Shown: positions 1-9,074 of the stretch, piece after piece
Layout: the number at the start of each line of letters is the position of its first letter
Numbering within the stretch: the first letter of the stretch is position 1
Assembly: GCF_008704995.1 (NCBI RefSeq)
Contig: NZ_CP023747.1
Location: 124,001 to 188,000 of the forward strand
DNA: 64,000 nt
Direction: 5' to 3'
From: Streptomyces nodosus
Lineage (GTDB): Bacteria > Actinomycetota > Actinomycetes > Streptomycetales > Streptomycetaceae
The notes under the pieces: generated by a model
What the model saw: only the letters and a program-made list of their open reading frames with translations
Told to the model about the DNA's origin: nothing
Databases searched by the model: none
Position numbers and translations under genes: made by a program

Positions 1-581
1 GGGGCCATCTGCACGGCTGCTTCGACGTGGCCGGCGGGCAGTTCGGCGAGCATCCGTCCGAACAGGTTGATGCTTGCGGTGCGGCGGGTCAGGTGGGCGG
101 CCAGGTCTTTGGTGGGCAGGACTGGTGCGATCTTCTTCTTTGGGGTGTGGGCGGCGAGTGCTTCTTCGAGTTCGGTGCGGTGCTTTTCGCATAGGGCGAC
201 GAGGTCGTCGATGACGTCCGTCGGGAGGTAGAGCATGGCCTGGGTGCGGTAGCCCTCCTGGTCGTTGTGCTGCAGGCCGTCCTTCTTGGCCGAGTGGACG
301 ATCTGGGCCGAGGCGAACGTGGCGAGTTCCTCGGGCCACTGGGCTTCCTGCAGTTTCCGGGCGACGAGGGGCGGCACCATGCGGGTGCGGGCGGCGTGCT
401 CGCCCAGGTCCTGCTCGACGTTGAGGCGGATGGGGCGCTTCCACGCCTGGGGCGAGACGAAGGCCCGGGTCGTGTTCCCGAAGGAGATGGTCTTGGGGTC
501 GTTGTCCGCGTCGCGGTTGAGGTTCGCCGCGGTCACGGGCTGGAGGACGTGCAGGTCGAGGAAGCGTGCTGGGGTGTACAT
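1..581 (-). CDS. cas7e: Type I-E Cascade backbone protein Cas7e (Cse4/CasC), 3' end outside window
   Basis: Cas7 subunits form the helical backbone of Cascade that binds the crRNA spacer. About 193 N-terminal residues are visible. The N-terminus reads MYTPARFLDLHVLQPV, and the stretch NLNRD followed by a K-x-I-x-FG-x-x-x-RA-F-S-x-Q-x-x-KR pattern is the hallmark Cse4 start. ATG at 581 is the first good start; upstream there is only a weak GA-rich ribosome binding site. It lies 212 bp downstream of cse2 in the expected order cas3-cse1-cse2-cas7; cas5e, cas6e, cas1 and cas2 should lie beyond the left edge. No frame break is seen in the visible part. Confidence 0.92.
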   Translation of the reverse strand, partial: MYTPARFLDLHVLQPVTAANLNRDADNDPKTISFGNTTRAFVSPQAWKRPIRLNVEQDLGEHAARTRMVPPLVARKLQEAQWPEELATFASAQIVHSAKKDGLQHNDQEGYRTQAMLYLPTDVIDDLVALCEKHRTELEEALAAHTPKKKIAPVLPTKDLAAHLTRRTASINLFGRMLAELPAGHVEAAVQMA

Positions 582-793
582 GAGGGGCTCTTTCGCGGTG
601 GGGCGGCGGGCATGCCGCTGGTGCAGCCCGCGGGCAGGGCTGCCGGGACAAGGGGTGGGAAGGCGGGGCGGCAAGGTGCTGGCGGCCGGCAAGTCACCTG
701 CCGTCGGGCAGTGTTGTGGTCGGGCGGGCGCCGGGGCGCCGGCCGCTGCGGGACGTGGGGTGCTGGCCGGGTGGCCTTAAGCCCCCTCGTGCT

Positions 794-1432
794 TCAGGTG
801 CGCCGGGGTTCGGGGGCGGCGAGGTAGAAGGCGTCGCGCCAGCGCAGTCCGACCCGGTCACGGCGGTAGGGGCGCTGCACCAGGTCGTGGAGGAGGACTC
901 CCCAGTCAGGGGTGATGCCGTCCCTCAGGAGCCGCGTGACGGGTGCGGGCAGTCGGCGGTGGAGTTGGTCGTCGCTGATGCGGGTCAGGATGTGGAGGAG
1001 GCTCTCGGTGCGCTCGGGTCCGTGGCCTGCCCGGTGTACGGCGGTGGCGAGGGTGGCGCCGAGGTTCGGCCGGGCGAACCAGGCCGCCGGGTCCGGTGCC
1101 GCCGGCGGCGGGGCGGAATCGGCGGGGGCGACGAGGAGGCTGGCGGGGTCGTTTTCCGGGCTGGGCGGGCCGGGGTCGTTGTCGGGGCGGACGCCCGGTG
1201 TGTGGGACTGGGGTCCGGCCATCGCGATGAGGCTTGCGATGGTGTAGTAGGCGCGGCGTCCGCTGCGGTGCGCGGTGCGCCGGGAGAGGTAGCGGTCCAT
1301 GGGGGCGCATTCCTCTACGGGCCGGCCTCTCCCCCGGCTGAGGCGGGCGCGGACGCCGGGTTCGGCGCACAGGAGGTGGATGTGGGCGACGAACGCGTCG
1401 CAGGAGGCGCGGTGTTCGGCTGCGGTGGGCAT
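794..1432 (-). CDS. cse2: Type I-E Cascade small subunit Cse2 (CasB)
   Basis: The 212-residue protein starts MPTAAEHRASCDAFVAHIH and has the Arg-rich RLSRGRGRPVEECAPMDRYL region. The C-terminal segment has the Cse2 pattern in which a RISDDQLHRRLPAPVTRLL helix precedes the DWGVLLHDL region. Cse2 binds the crRNA and the displaced DNA strand along the belly of Cascade. The ATG overlaps the TGA of cse1 (ATGA at 1431-1434 read on the minus strand), which fixes the start and implies translational coupling. A longer in-frame extension upstream overlaps cse1 and is not credible. An unusually Pro/Ala-rich insert lies near residues 95-125. Confidence 0.9.
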   Translation of the reverse strand: MPTAAEHRASCDAFVAHIHLLCAEPGVRARLSRGRGRPVEECAPMDRYLSRRTAHRSGRRAYYTIASLIAMAGPQSHTPGVRPDNDPGPPSPENDPASLLVAPADSAPPPAAPDPAAWFARPNLGATLATAVHRAGHGPERTESLLHILTRISDDQLHRRLPAPVTRLLRDGITPDWGVLLHDLVQRPYRRDRVGLRWRDAFYLAAPEPRRT

Positions 1433-2976
1433 CAGGCGGTCTTCCGGGGTGTGGTGGGCCGGCGGTAGAGGTCCCTGACGGCGTGGGCAACGGCGCGGGC
1501 CGCGGAGGTGTGGTGGATCCGGGCGGCTTCGGTGCTCTCGCGCAGAGCGGCCGCGGCGGCGTCTGCGAAGGCGGTGGGGGCTGCGGTGTCGGGTTCCTCC
1601 AGGAGCCGCCGGAACACCGTCTCGGCCTTCGGCCAGTACCGGGTCAGTGCCCTGTTCGCCCAGGGGGGCTGTGTGGTGCGGCTGTGGGTGGCGGTGTCCC
1701 AGGCTTGTTTGGCGACGGTCGCCAGCTGCTGTGCGACCTGTTCGGCTTCCCGGCAGCACTCGGCGATGCGCTGGGCTTTGACCGGGTCGTGCTCCTGGGT
1801 CCAGTTCAGCAGGGGCGGGGTGATGGCGGTGTACCACTGCCGGTCTACGGCCTTGCTGCTGTCCTGGTCGAATCCGTGGACGCGGATCCGCAGGCTGCGT
1901 CGCGCGGGTTCGGGAAGGTCGTTGAGGGTGTCGAAGATGGCCGGCCGGCGGTGTGTGCCGTGTTCGTCCGGGGCCAGGAGCAGCGTCTCCAGATCACGCC
2001 ACCACGCGCGCGATGCGTCGGCGCGGTGGATGCTGCGGCGCCGGGCGACGTTCTTGCGCTTGGGGGTGAAGCGGTAGGCGAGATAGGGGTCGGTGGTGAT
2101 CGGCTTGGGCTGCTGGGTGGCCCAGGTGATGTAGGCGTCGGTGACGGTGGTGCCGTCATGGCCGGGCACGAGGAGGATCGCGTGCCGGCTCAGTCCGGTC
2201 AGTTGCCCGCCGGGCCAGGTCACCGGACGGTGGGAGGTGCCCTGCGGGCCGGGTGGTGCGGCCTTTTCCCAGGGGCAGGCGTCCGCGTCTGGTGGCTGGT
2301 CGTCGCCGGTGAAGGCCGGTACACCGGCCAGAAGCGTTTCGTGAAGGGTGCGGCCCAGGGGGTGGAAGGACACGCTGGAACGCAGGGGGCCGCTGGTCTG
2401 CTTCTTGCTGGTGACACCGTCCAGGGTGCGGGGGGTTCCGGTGCCGGCACGCCCGTAGTAGTGGTGGATGAGCAGGATCTGCAGGGCCTCGGCGGTGGGG
2501 ACCGGCTCGGCGGTGTGGTGGCCGTGCGGGCTGAACCAGGCGAGGTTGTTGCCGGCGGGACGGCCGGGCACGAAGGCGTTGATGCCGGTGCTGTGGTCGC
2601 ACTGGGTGCGCAGTGAGGGGTCCTGGAGCCAGGGCCGGAGGGGGTCGAAGACGTTCCAGGCGTGCTGGTCGAAGTAGGCATGGACGGCGTCCGGGTCGAA
2701 GCGACCTTCAGCCAGGCGGCTGCGGCGCAGGGCGTTCCACTGGGAGGCGGTGAGCTCGGGGTCGTCGAGGCCGGTGATGCGGGCCGTGACGGCGACCGCG
2801 ATCCGCAGGAGTGCTGAGGCTGCCGGGGGGTGGGGCAGGGCGAGGTCGTCGATGCGGTGGGCGTCCAGGAAGAGGGCGCGCAGGCCCACCTGGTCGTAGC
2901 GGCGGCCGGTGCGGACGTCGATCCAGGGGTCGTCGGCTGCACTGAACGTGGTGGTGGACGGGGGTAACGGGGACAA
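1432..2976 (-). CDS. cse1: Type I-E Cascade large subunit Cse1 (CasA)
   Basis: The 514-residue length is normal for Cse1. The N-terminus has the family signature in which a DDPWIDVRTG motif (residues 15-24) follows a short variable tail, then VGLRALFLDAHRIDDLALPH, the Actinobacterial form of the CasA fold. Cse1 recognises the PAM and recruits Cas3 after R-loop formation. The C-terminal part is helical and Ala-rich. It is coupled to cse2 by an ATGA overlap. A 321-bp gap separates it from cas3, so it may have its own promoter. The reading frame is intact. Confidence 0.92.
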   Translation of the reverse strand: MSPLPPSTTTFSAADDPWIDVRTGRRYDQVGLRALFLDAHRIDDLALPHPPAASALLRIAVAVTARITGLDDPELTASQWNALRRSRLAEGRFDPDAVHAYFDQHAWNVFDPLRPWLQDPSLRTQCDHSTGINAFVPGRPAGNNLAWFSPHGHHTAEPVPTAEALQILLIHHYYGRAGTGTPRTLDGVTSKKQTSGPLRSSVSFHPLGRTLHETLLAGVPAFTGDDQPPDADACPWEKAAPPGPQGTSHRPVTWPGGQLTGLSRHAILLVPGHDGTTVTDAYITWATQQPKPITTDPYLAYRFTPKRKNVARRRSIHRADASRAWWRDLETLLLAPDEHGTHRRPAIFDTLNDLPEPARRSLRIRVHGFDQDSSKAVDRQWYTAITPPLLNWTQEHDPVKAQRIAECCREAEQVAQQLATVAKQAWDTATHSRTTQPPWANRALTRYWPKAETVFRRLLEEPDTAAPTAFADAAAAALRESTEAARIHHTSAARAVAHAVRDLYRRPTTPRKTA

Positions 2977-3297
2977 GGGCGTGTCTTTCGGAGAACCGGG
3001 GGGCCGGAAGGTGCGGTGAGGGGCTCTGAGGGTGCGGTCAGCCAGGGCCGGGGGTGTTCTCAGGCGGCCTGTTGCTGTTGGAGCAGGGCCGCAGCACGTG
3101 CCGCGCGTGGCCGGGTGCTGCGCCGGGGGCCATCACCACGCCCTTGTGGGGCGGGGGTGATGTGCGATGTGCGGCCGGGAGTTCGAGGGGTTGCGAGCAC
3201 AGCGAATCATGCCGCCGCCGCGCCTCACGACCGGTGAGAAAGTCCGACGGTCGAGAAATGGCGTAATACTTCTGGCGCCGGGCCTCACACAACGTGA
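2977..3297 (-). promoter_or_regulatory. cas3-cse1 intergenic region, possible Cascade promoter
   Basis: This 321-bp stretch between the cas3 stop and the cse1 start holds no convincing gene. It contains a short inverted repeat, CTCAC (3224-3228) and GTGAG (3234-3238). In other type I-E loci the promoter for the Cascade genes lies between cas3 and cse1, so a promoter or operator here is a positional inference; no clear -10/-35 pair is visible. Confidence 0.35.
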
Positions 3298-6171
3298 TTA
3301 CTGCTGCTTGCGGTGCTGGAGGCCGAGTTCTTCGTCCATGCGGAGCCAGTGATGGCCGAAACGATGTTCACTCTCACGGGTTACGGAATCGGTGGGCAGC
3401 AACACGATGTCGGCGAGAAGGGGGTGCTGCTTCCAGCTGGCGGGCGGGTGGTGCCGGGCGGATGTGCGGGCAACCCAGGCGGCCGGGACGGACAGTGAGT
3501 GTTCGAGGATGCTGCGCAAGTGGCGCCGGCTGAGGTGTTCTTGGTCCGGGAGCGGAAGCATGCCTGCTGCGTCGAGAGTCAGGGTGCCGTCGGCTCTGCG
3601 GTGGCAGGGCAGCAGCCGTCGGGGCAGGAGACCGGGCCGGGTGGCTGCCTGGGCGGTGGTGAGGTGCTGGCGGTGCAGGTCGGCCAGGGAAGAGACCCGT
3701 TTAGCCGGGGGCACCAAGTGGATGGCGCTGAGCTGCTCCTGGCGGCTGGTGCGGGTCTGGTGTGCGACGGCCATCTGCTGCAGGCGCGTCGTCTCTGCCG
3801 CGAAACCGGAGGTGACGCCGTGGACCTGTTCGACGAGAGCCTGGACATCGTCGGGGACGATGAGCGGTTCTTTCTCCAGGGCCGGCAGGAGCCGGGCGGT
3901 TTCATGGAGAGCGACAGCAGGCTCGACCGTGCCCCAGCCGGGCGGCAGGGCGGTCGCACCACGGGAGTTGACCGGGTGCAGCACCGTCAGTGCCGGGCTG
4001 TTGTCACCGTCCCACCAGGCGGGCCGGCGGTCCTGTCCCGTCCACAGGTGTGTGAAGCGGCCCAGGCGGCCCAGACGCTGCAGCAGACGTGCCAGAGAAG
4101 CGAGGTCACTGACCATCAGGTCGACGTCGATGTCCAGGCTCACGTCGAGGAGGCTGGTGGTGACGAAGACGCGCCGGCCCGGGCGCGGACCCGTCGGCCC
4201 CAGCTGGTGACGGAGGTCTCCCAGCGTGCTCTGCCGTCGCCGCCCCCTCACCCGGGCGTGGACGAGGACCAGGTCGTCAGGGGGGCCGGTCCACATGCGG
4301 CGCAGGTACGCGTAAGTGTCCTGCGCGTCGGCGACGGTCGCGCAGACCACGGCCGCGCATCCACCGTGGCGGATGACCGGCTGGAGCACCTCGGCGATCG
4401 TGGCCAGGCGCTCCCCCGCTTCGACGCTGCGGTCGGCCTGCCCAAGGCGCCGGTAGGTGACCGGGCGGACGCGGATGCGAGCGGACCTGCGCTGGGCGGC
4501 CCGCTGCTGAACCCGGGCCGGCTCGGACATGCGGTGGACGCCGGCGGTCGCCGCGTCCGCGAACAGCCACCCGGGGTAGCCGGGAGCGAACGACACACCG
4601 TTCAGACCGGTACGGCCGGCTCCGGACAGGTAGGCCCGCACCAGCTCGGTGGCGGTGGACGCGGGCATCGTCGCCGACAGCACGACGACCGGGCAGGACA
4701 GGGCTCCCAGCCACTGCAGCAGGCGCAGCAGCTGGAGCTGGCTGAACGGGTCCAGTGCATGGGCTTCGTCGATCACGACGGTCTTGCCCGACAGGGCCAG
4801 CATGCGCAGCGCACTGTGGCGGACGGGGAGGACGGCCATCTGCGCCTGGTCAGTGGTGGAGACGGTGTACTGGGCCAGGAGCGCGTTGTCCCGTCCGCGC
4901 AGCCACCGGTCGGGCCCCGCGGCGCCCGGACCGTACTCGGTCTCGTCGTCGGCAAAGGAGTCGTCCTGGTCGTCGGTGAACGGGTCGTCGGGCGGCCCGT
5001 CCAGGACGGAGGTGTCCGCCGGGGACAGGCACCGGCCGGTGTATGCCTCGTTGAGGTCGCTGTGGTGGTGCACCAGCGTCACCGGTGCGTACTCGGGCCG
5101 GTGGGCGCGCACGTACCGGTCCAGGACCTCGTAGGCCTGGTCGGCGGCGGCCGTCGCCGTCAGCAGCCACATCACCCCCTGGGTACCGCAGTGCTCGTTG
5201 AAGATCCGCGCCATCTCCAGAGCGGTCACGCTCTTGCCCGTGCCCATCGCGTCCGTGACCACCGCGATACCGCTCCCCCGCTCGGCAACCAGATGCGGCA
5301 ACTCCTCCATCACGGAACGCTGCAGAGCATTGGGTTCCTCAAGTCCCGGGTGCGCGGTGGTGAACGGGACCCGGTCCAGTGCGAAGCGGGCAAGGCCGAG
5401 CCGCTCGACTTCCTTCTCGGCCTGGCGGCGGGCGCGACTGTGGTGCTCGGCGGCACCGAAGGACGGTGTGTCCGCGTTGGGCACCCAGTACCGGCGCTGG
5501 CTCGCGACCCGGTCAGCGACCATCGTCAGTCCCGTGATCAGCACCGCAGCCTCCACCGACACCCGCCCCGGCGCCTCGTCGACACCGAACAGGTGCCACA
5601 GCAGCCGGGTGTAGCGGCGGCGCAGATCCTGCCACGCGGGCCCGCCCAGAGTGGCCTCCACTCGCTGGACAGACGCCGCCCCGTCCACGTCGAGCTGCAG
5701 AAACCGGCCGTGATGCCCGCCCAGACACTGAGCAGCACGAACAGCGGGGCTATCGTTACCGCCAACGGCAAATCCCAGCTCGCTCAGCAGATGCAGCCCC
5801 ACATGCATCGACGCACGCGCGTGCGGCACATGCACCACGGGGCCCGTGTCCGCCAGCAGTTCCTCGCCCAGCCGCACGTAGGCCAACGGCTCGGAGGACT
5901 GGAAGTACGGGATCAGCTTTCCGATGTCGTGCATGGCAGCCAGGAAACACACCAGTGAACGCGCCTGTCTCTGCGGCACGTTGAGCCCCGCACTGATGAC
6001 CTTGTGCTGGCTCGGGGTCAGAAACCGGTCCCACAGCACCCCGGCCACTGCCCCCACATCGATCAAGTGGAACAGCAGCGAGTACATCCTCAGCGTCGCA
6101 CGATCGAACTCGAGCTTCCCCCACGGACGACGGTCAACACCGTCGTACCGCCCGTCCTCAATAACTCCCAT
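3298..6171 (-). CDS. cas3: CRISPR-associated helicase/nuclease Cas3 (HD plus SF2 helicase)
   Basis: The 957-residue protein has an N-terminal HD nuclease domain (H35, H81-D82 in AAMHDIGK, H123, H153-H154). The SF2 helicase follows: Walker A TDAMGTGKS at 306-314, DEAH at 468-471, SATMP at 499-503, and the motif VI region QRLGRLGR at 698-705. A Cas3-type C-terminal domain completes it. It nicks and degrades target DNA recruited by Cascade. All catalytic motifs I looked for are present and the frame is unbroken, in contrast to the decayed array next door. ATG at 6171 is followed by GVIEDGRYDGVDRRPW. The 153 bp upstream separates it from the divergently read array. Confidence 0.95.
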   Translation of the reverse strand: MGVIEDGRYDGVDRRPWGKLEFDRATLRMYSLLFHLIDVGAVAGVLWDRFLTPSQHKVISAGLNVPQRQARSLVCFLAAMHDIGKLIPYFQSSEPLAYVRLGEELLADTGPVVHVPHARASMHVGLHLLSELGFAVGGNDSPAVRAAQCLGGHHGRFLQLDVDGAASVQRVEATLGGPAWQDLRRRYTRLLWHLFGVDEAPGRVSVEAAVLITGLTMVADRVASQRRYWVPNADTPSFGAAEHHSRARRQAEKEVERLGLARFALDRVPFTTAHPGLEEPNALQRSVMEELPHLVAERGSGIAVVTDAMGTGKSVTALEMARIFNEHCGTQGVMWLLTATAAADQAYEVLDRYVRAHRPEYAPVTLVHHHSDLNEAYTGRCLSPADTSVLDGPPDDPFTDDQDDSFADDETEYGPGAAGPDRWLRGRDNALLAQYTVSTTDQAQMAVLPVRHSALRMLALSGKTVVIDEAHALDPFSQLQLLRLLQWLGALSCPVVVLSATMPASTATELVRAYLSGAGRTGLNGVSFAPGYPGWLFADAATAGVHRMSEPARVQQRAAQRRSARIRVRPVTYRRLGQADRSVEAGERLATIAEVLQPVIRHGGCAAVVCATVADAQDTYAYLRRMWTGPPDDLVLVHARVRGRRRQSTLGDLRHQLGPTGPRPGRRVFVTTSLLDVSLDIDVDLMVSDLASLARLLQRLGRLGRFTHLWTGQDRRPAWWDGDNSPALTVLHPVNSRGATALPPGWGTVEPAVALHETARLLPALEKEPLIVPDDVQALVEQVHGVTSGFAAETTRLQQMAVAHQTRTSRQEQLSAIHLVPPAKRVSSLADLHRQHLTTAQAATRPGLLPRRLLPCHRRADGTLTLDAAGMLPLPDQEHLSRRHLRSILEHSLSVPAAWVARTSARHHPPASWKQHPLLADIVLLPTDSVTRESEHRFGHHWLRMDEELGLQHRKQQ

Positions 6172-6324
6172 CCCCCAACGCTGCCACCCCCACAGACCTC
6201 ACGAAAACATGATCGCCAGAAAGACGGAACATCCAGACCCACCTCCAGCCCGTGTGGCATCATTCCCCCAACCAGCACGAGCAAGCGACCGGCAAACTGC
6301 CTCAGAAAGCCGAGGTCAAGAAGG
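6172..6324 (+). promoter_or_regulatory. CRISPR leader / divergent cas3 promoter region
   Basis: These 153 bp lie between the cas3 start (minus) and the first repeat. The repeat aligns with the E. coli type I-E repeat in the plus orientation (central CCCGCGC-AGCGGG, 3' end close to CCG), so crRNA transcription should run rightward from this segment. The region is less GC-rich than its surroundings but is not strongly AT-rich, and no clear leader motif was recognised. It presumably carries divergent promoters for cas3 and the array. Confidence 0.5.
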
Positions 6325-7733
6325 GTAGAGTCCGCGAGAGCGGGAGTGACCCGAGCGCAGCGGCATCCACATCCAGGCCGACACCGTAGAGTCCGCGCGA
6401 GCGGGAATGACCCGGCACGCAGGCGACTGCCGCGGCCCTTTCTGCCGTAGAGTCCGCGCGAGCGGGAGTGACCCGTCACGCAACGGCCTGCCCAAGAGCA
6501 CCACCGGGCAGGACCCGCGCAAGCGGGAGTGATTCATGGCGCTGCCACTACAGCGGCCGCGCCAGGTCGCAAAGCCCGCGCGAGCGGGAGTGATCCGTCG
6601 TCCTTGCAGGACGTGGGAGTTGCACGGTCGTAGAGTCCGCGCAAGCGGGAGTGATCCGATGGGCCTGGGCATCGCCCGCCGCCTGGCCACGTAGAGTCCG
6701 CGCGAGCGGGAGTGACTCACACTCCAGCGCGCACGCGGCGGCCGTGATCATGTGCGCCCGAGCAAGCGAACTCGAAGCACCTGGCCGGGTTGGCCCGCGC
6801 GAGCGGGGGTGTCTCCTTCCACTGCGGCTCACCGGTGGGCATCTGCCGGCAGCGCCCGCGCGAGCGGGAGCGCCCCAGCCTGCTGCGCCTTGCTCGGTCC
6901 GTTCGCCGCGTAAAGCCCGCGCAAGCGGGAGTGACCCGACCTTGCCCCGGTCGACGACGATTGTCTGGGGTAGAGCCTGCGCGAGCGAGGACTGACGCCT
7001 CGAACGACAGTTGGGACGGGAGCGGCCGTTGTATAGCCAGCGCGAGGGGACGTGACGCGACCAGCGGCTCGGCATCGTCCCTCTTTCGTGGCGCGCCCGC
7101 GCAAGCGGAAGCGACTCGATCTGGCGAACGTCGTGGGAGTTGTGGTGGACGCAGAGCCTGCGCGAGCAGGAGTGACCCGACGCTGACCACCATCGCCTTG
7201 CATCTCCACCGGCAGAGCCCGTGCAAGCGGGAGTAACCTTGCCCCGGTCAACGACGATCATCTCGGGGTAGAGCCTGCGCGAAGGCAACGAGCTGCTCCG
7301 CAGCCGACCGGGGTGTCTTTTGTGTAGTGCCCGCGCGAGCGGGAGTGCCCCAGCCTGCCGCGCCTTGCTCGGTCCGTTCGCCGCGTAAAGCCCGCGCAAG
7401 CGGGAGTGACCCAGTCATGACGGTACGCAGATTCTTCTGCGCCGCGTAAGCCCGCGCGAGCGGGTGTGACCCGTCGCCCTCGTTACGGTCGCCGAAGTGC
7501 GCTCCGTAGTTTCGACGATGCACTGGAGCCTGCGGGAGCAGGGGTGATCCAGACTTCCTGTCCAGGACGGTGACCGCAGCGTTGCAGAGCCCGCGCGAGC
7601 GGGGATGACTCGTACACGTACCTGCTGAACGGGCTGAACACCAGGTAGCGCTTGCGCGGGCGGACGTAACTCGCGACCCTGCTGGGCCGGCCGGGCAGGG
7701 GGCGGTTCAGCCCGCGCGAGCGGGAGTGACTCG
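6325..7733 (+). CRISPR. Degenerate type I-E CRISPR array, about 23 repeats
   Basis: Repeats are 28-29 bp and built on GTAGAG then YCCGCGCGAGCGGGAGTGA then a CC-type end; the palindromic core CCGCGCGAGCGG suits Cas6e. Starts seen: 6325, 6386, 6447, 6508, 6569, 6630, 6691, 6788, 6849, 6910, 6970, 7031, 7090, 7151, 7212, 7268, 7324, 7385, 7446, 7523, 7584, 7645 and 7705. The first seven are spaced exactly 61 bp (32-bp spacers). Later steps of 56, 59, 60, 77 and 97 bp occur. Most repeats after 6508 carry several substitutions; the one at 7268 loses its second half. Two spacers are near-duplicated: 6878-6909 with 7353-7384 (one mismatch), and 6939-6969 with 7241-7267 (several mismatches). Confidence 0.96.
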
Positions 7734-7734
7734 A

Positions 7735-7977
7735 CGGTGATCGTCTCTTCGACGACCGCACTCGCCGCTCGCCGACCCCGGAGCCGTGGACCAGGCCACC
7801 GGACTGCGGCTGGTCGACACCCTCATCGACGTCGCTGGCGGCCCTTCGTCCGACGGGTACGCCTGTCAGGTCATCGCCGCCATCAACGATCCACTCCCCC
7901 GCCCCTATCCAGGCGTCCACGAGATCCCCGTCGACACCGACAACCGGTTCTTCGACCACGCACCACTCAGCGCCTGA
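7735..7977 (+). pseudogene. Gene 3'-end remnant abutting the CRISPR array
   Basis: The frame starting DQATGLRLVDTLIDVAGG and ending in the stop at 7975-7977 looks like the C-terminal 60 or so residues of a protein. The preceding bases continue in another frame (DRLFDDRTRRSPTPE), suggesting a one-base frameshift near 7785. The family was not recognised. It begins immediately after the last repeat, so the array may have replaced its 5' part. Between 7978 and 8279 I see no gene. Confidence 0.3.
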
Positions 7978-8279
7978 AACGCAGACTCGTCATGCCACCC
8001 TGTGTGCCGGCGCGGTCGCGGCTACCGCGGCCACCCGGCCTCTGATGCCCACCGGCGACTTCCCTGATGCCCCCGGTCTCGGAACTGCGTGCCGCAGACC
8101 AAAACCCGCCTGTCTCTGCCGCAGAGACGCCCTCCGCTGAGTCCTCGAAATTTCTTGAATCTCAGGTGTTTCTTCACGTAACTCACGTCGCATAAAACCT
8201 CGCCGATCACAACGCGCCATTGCGACCCCTTCACCACGCTCCTACCTTTGGAGATTCCATCCCGGGGGGGGGAAGAGTC

Positions 8280-9074
8280 TTGACACCTGATCCGTACGAA
8301 GAGTACAGAAAAGCATTCGCCGCGTTCAGCGTGAAAGAAGCGGACCTGAGGGCAGGTAAGGCGCTCCAGAGGATCGGCTGGCTGATCCTGTTAGGTTCGT
8401 TAACCCTGACAGGCATACTGGGATACACCGTCATCGTTGGCCTGTGGAAGGCGAACGACGGCGTCACCCGATGGCTCTCTTTGATCATCGTCAACATCTT
8501 ATGGATTGCGTGCGCATGCTGGCTGTACAGACATCACAAAAGCTTGGCGGAAAAGACGAACAAGTTCCGTGACGCGCTGCAGCAACGCCAGACGGCGGCC
8601 GCACAGCTCCCACTCGAGACGACCCCGGGCCTGCGCGTCTACCGGGAGGCCTCGCTCGATGTCATCGCCGCCTACCGGACACAGGCGAGCCGCAACAGAC
8701 GCGTCCACAATTCATTCCAGCTGGTCATTATCACCGGGTCGATCGTTGTATCCACCCTCACGGCGATGAACGAAGGATCCAACGCAGCCCTGTCAATCAT
8801 CACCTCATCCTTGAGCGCACTGGTCGGCATCTCCGCCGGAGTCACCGGATACTTCAAATTCCGAGAGCGCGGCACCACCTCACAGTCGACAGCAGACGAC
8901 ATCGAGAAGAATTACAACGCGAGCGGATTCCAACTCGGCGACTACAAAGAAATGGAGGAGACCACTCGACTCGTCCTCTACGCCGAAACGGTCGAAGCGA
9001 TCAAAGAAGAACAGCGTAAACGCGAGATTCAGCTGGAGCAGAGCACCTCACGCGACGAGCGCTCAGCACAATGA
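8280..9074 (+). CDS. DUF4231 / SLATT-like two-TM membrane protein
   Basis: The 264-residue protein starts at TTG 8280, preceded by a G-rich GGGGAAGAG stretch. There are two hydrophobic pairs, roughly residues 31-55 with 65-82, and 145-165 with 172-192. The second pair is embedded in the DUF4231-like block: HNSFQLVIITGSIVVSTL, then SALVGISAGVTGYFKFRERG, then STADDIEKNYNASGFQLGDY and a charged YAETVEAIKEEQRKRE coil. SLATT/DUF4231 proteins are proposed pore-forming effectors in bacterial conflict systems (family knowledge); that role here is inference. Its stop overlaps the next ATG, so the two form an operon. In-frame ATG 8220 is the alternative start. Confidence 0.75.
   Translation: MTPDPYEEYRKAFAAFSVKEADLRAGKALQRIGWLILLGSLTLTGILGYTVIVGLWKANDGVTRWLSLIIVNILWIACACWLYRHHKSLAEKTNKFRDALQQRQTAAAQLPLETTPGLRVYREASLDVIAAYRTQASRNRRVHNSFQLVIITGSIVVSTLTAMNEGSNAALSIITSSLSALVGISAGVTGYFKFRERGTTSQSTADDIEKNYNASGFQLGDYKEMEETTRLVLYAETVEAIKEEQRKREIQLEQSTSRDERSAQ

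Noticed and set aside
582..793. Possible small gene between cse2 and cas7e
   Set aside because: The 212 bp have no start with a ribosome binding site on the minus strand; the plus-strand ORFs are shadows of cas genes.
3499..5958. 819-codon plus-strand ORF opposite cas3
   Set aside because: It is the antisense shadow of the cas3 gene in GC-rich DNA; cas3 motifs are intact on the other strand.
6751..6779. Possible further CRISPR repeat
   Set aside because: Only the central CCCGAGCAAGCG part matches and it is 37 bp from the next repeat; counted as a scrap, not a repeat.
6316..7523. Several minus- and plus-strand ORFs of 90-280 residues rich in LPLARAL and HSRSRGLY repeats
   Set aside because: They are translations of the CRISPR repeats and spacers; no ribosome binding site or family match.
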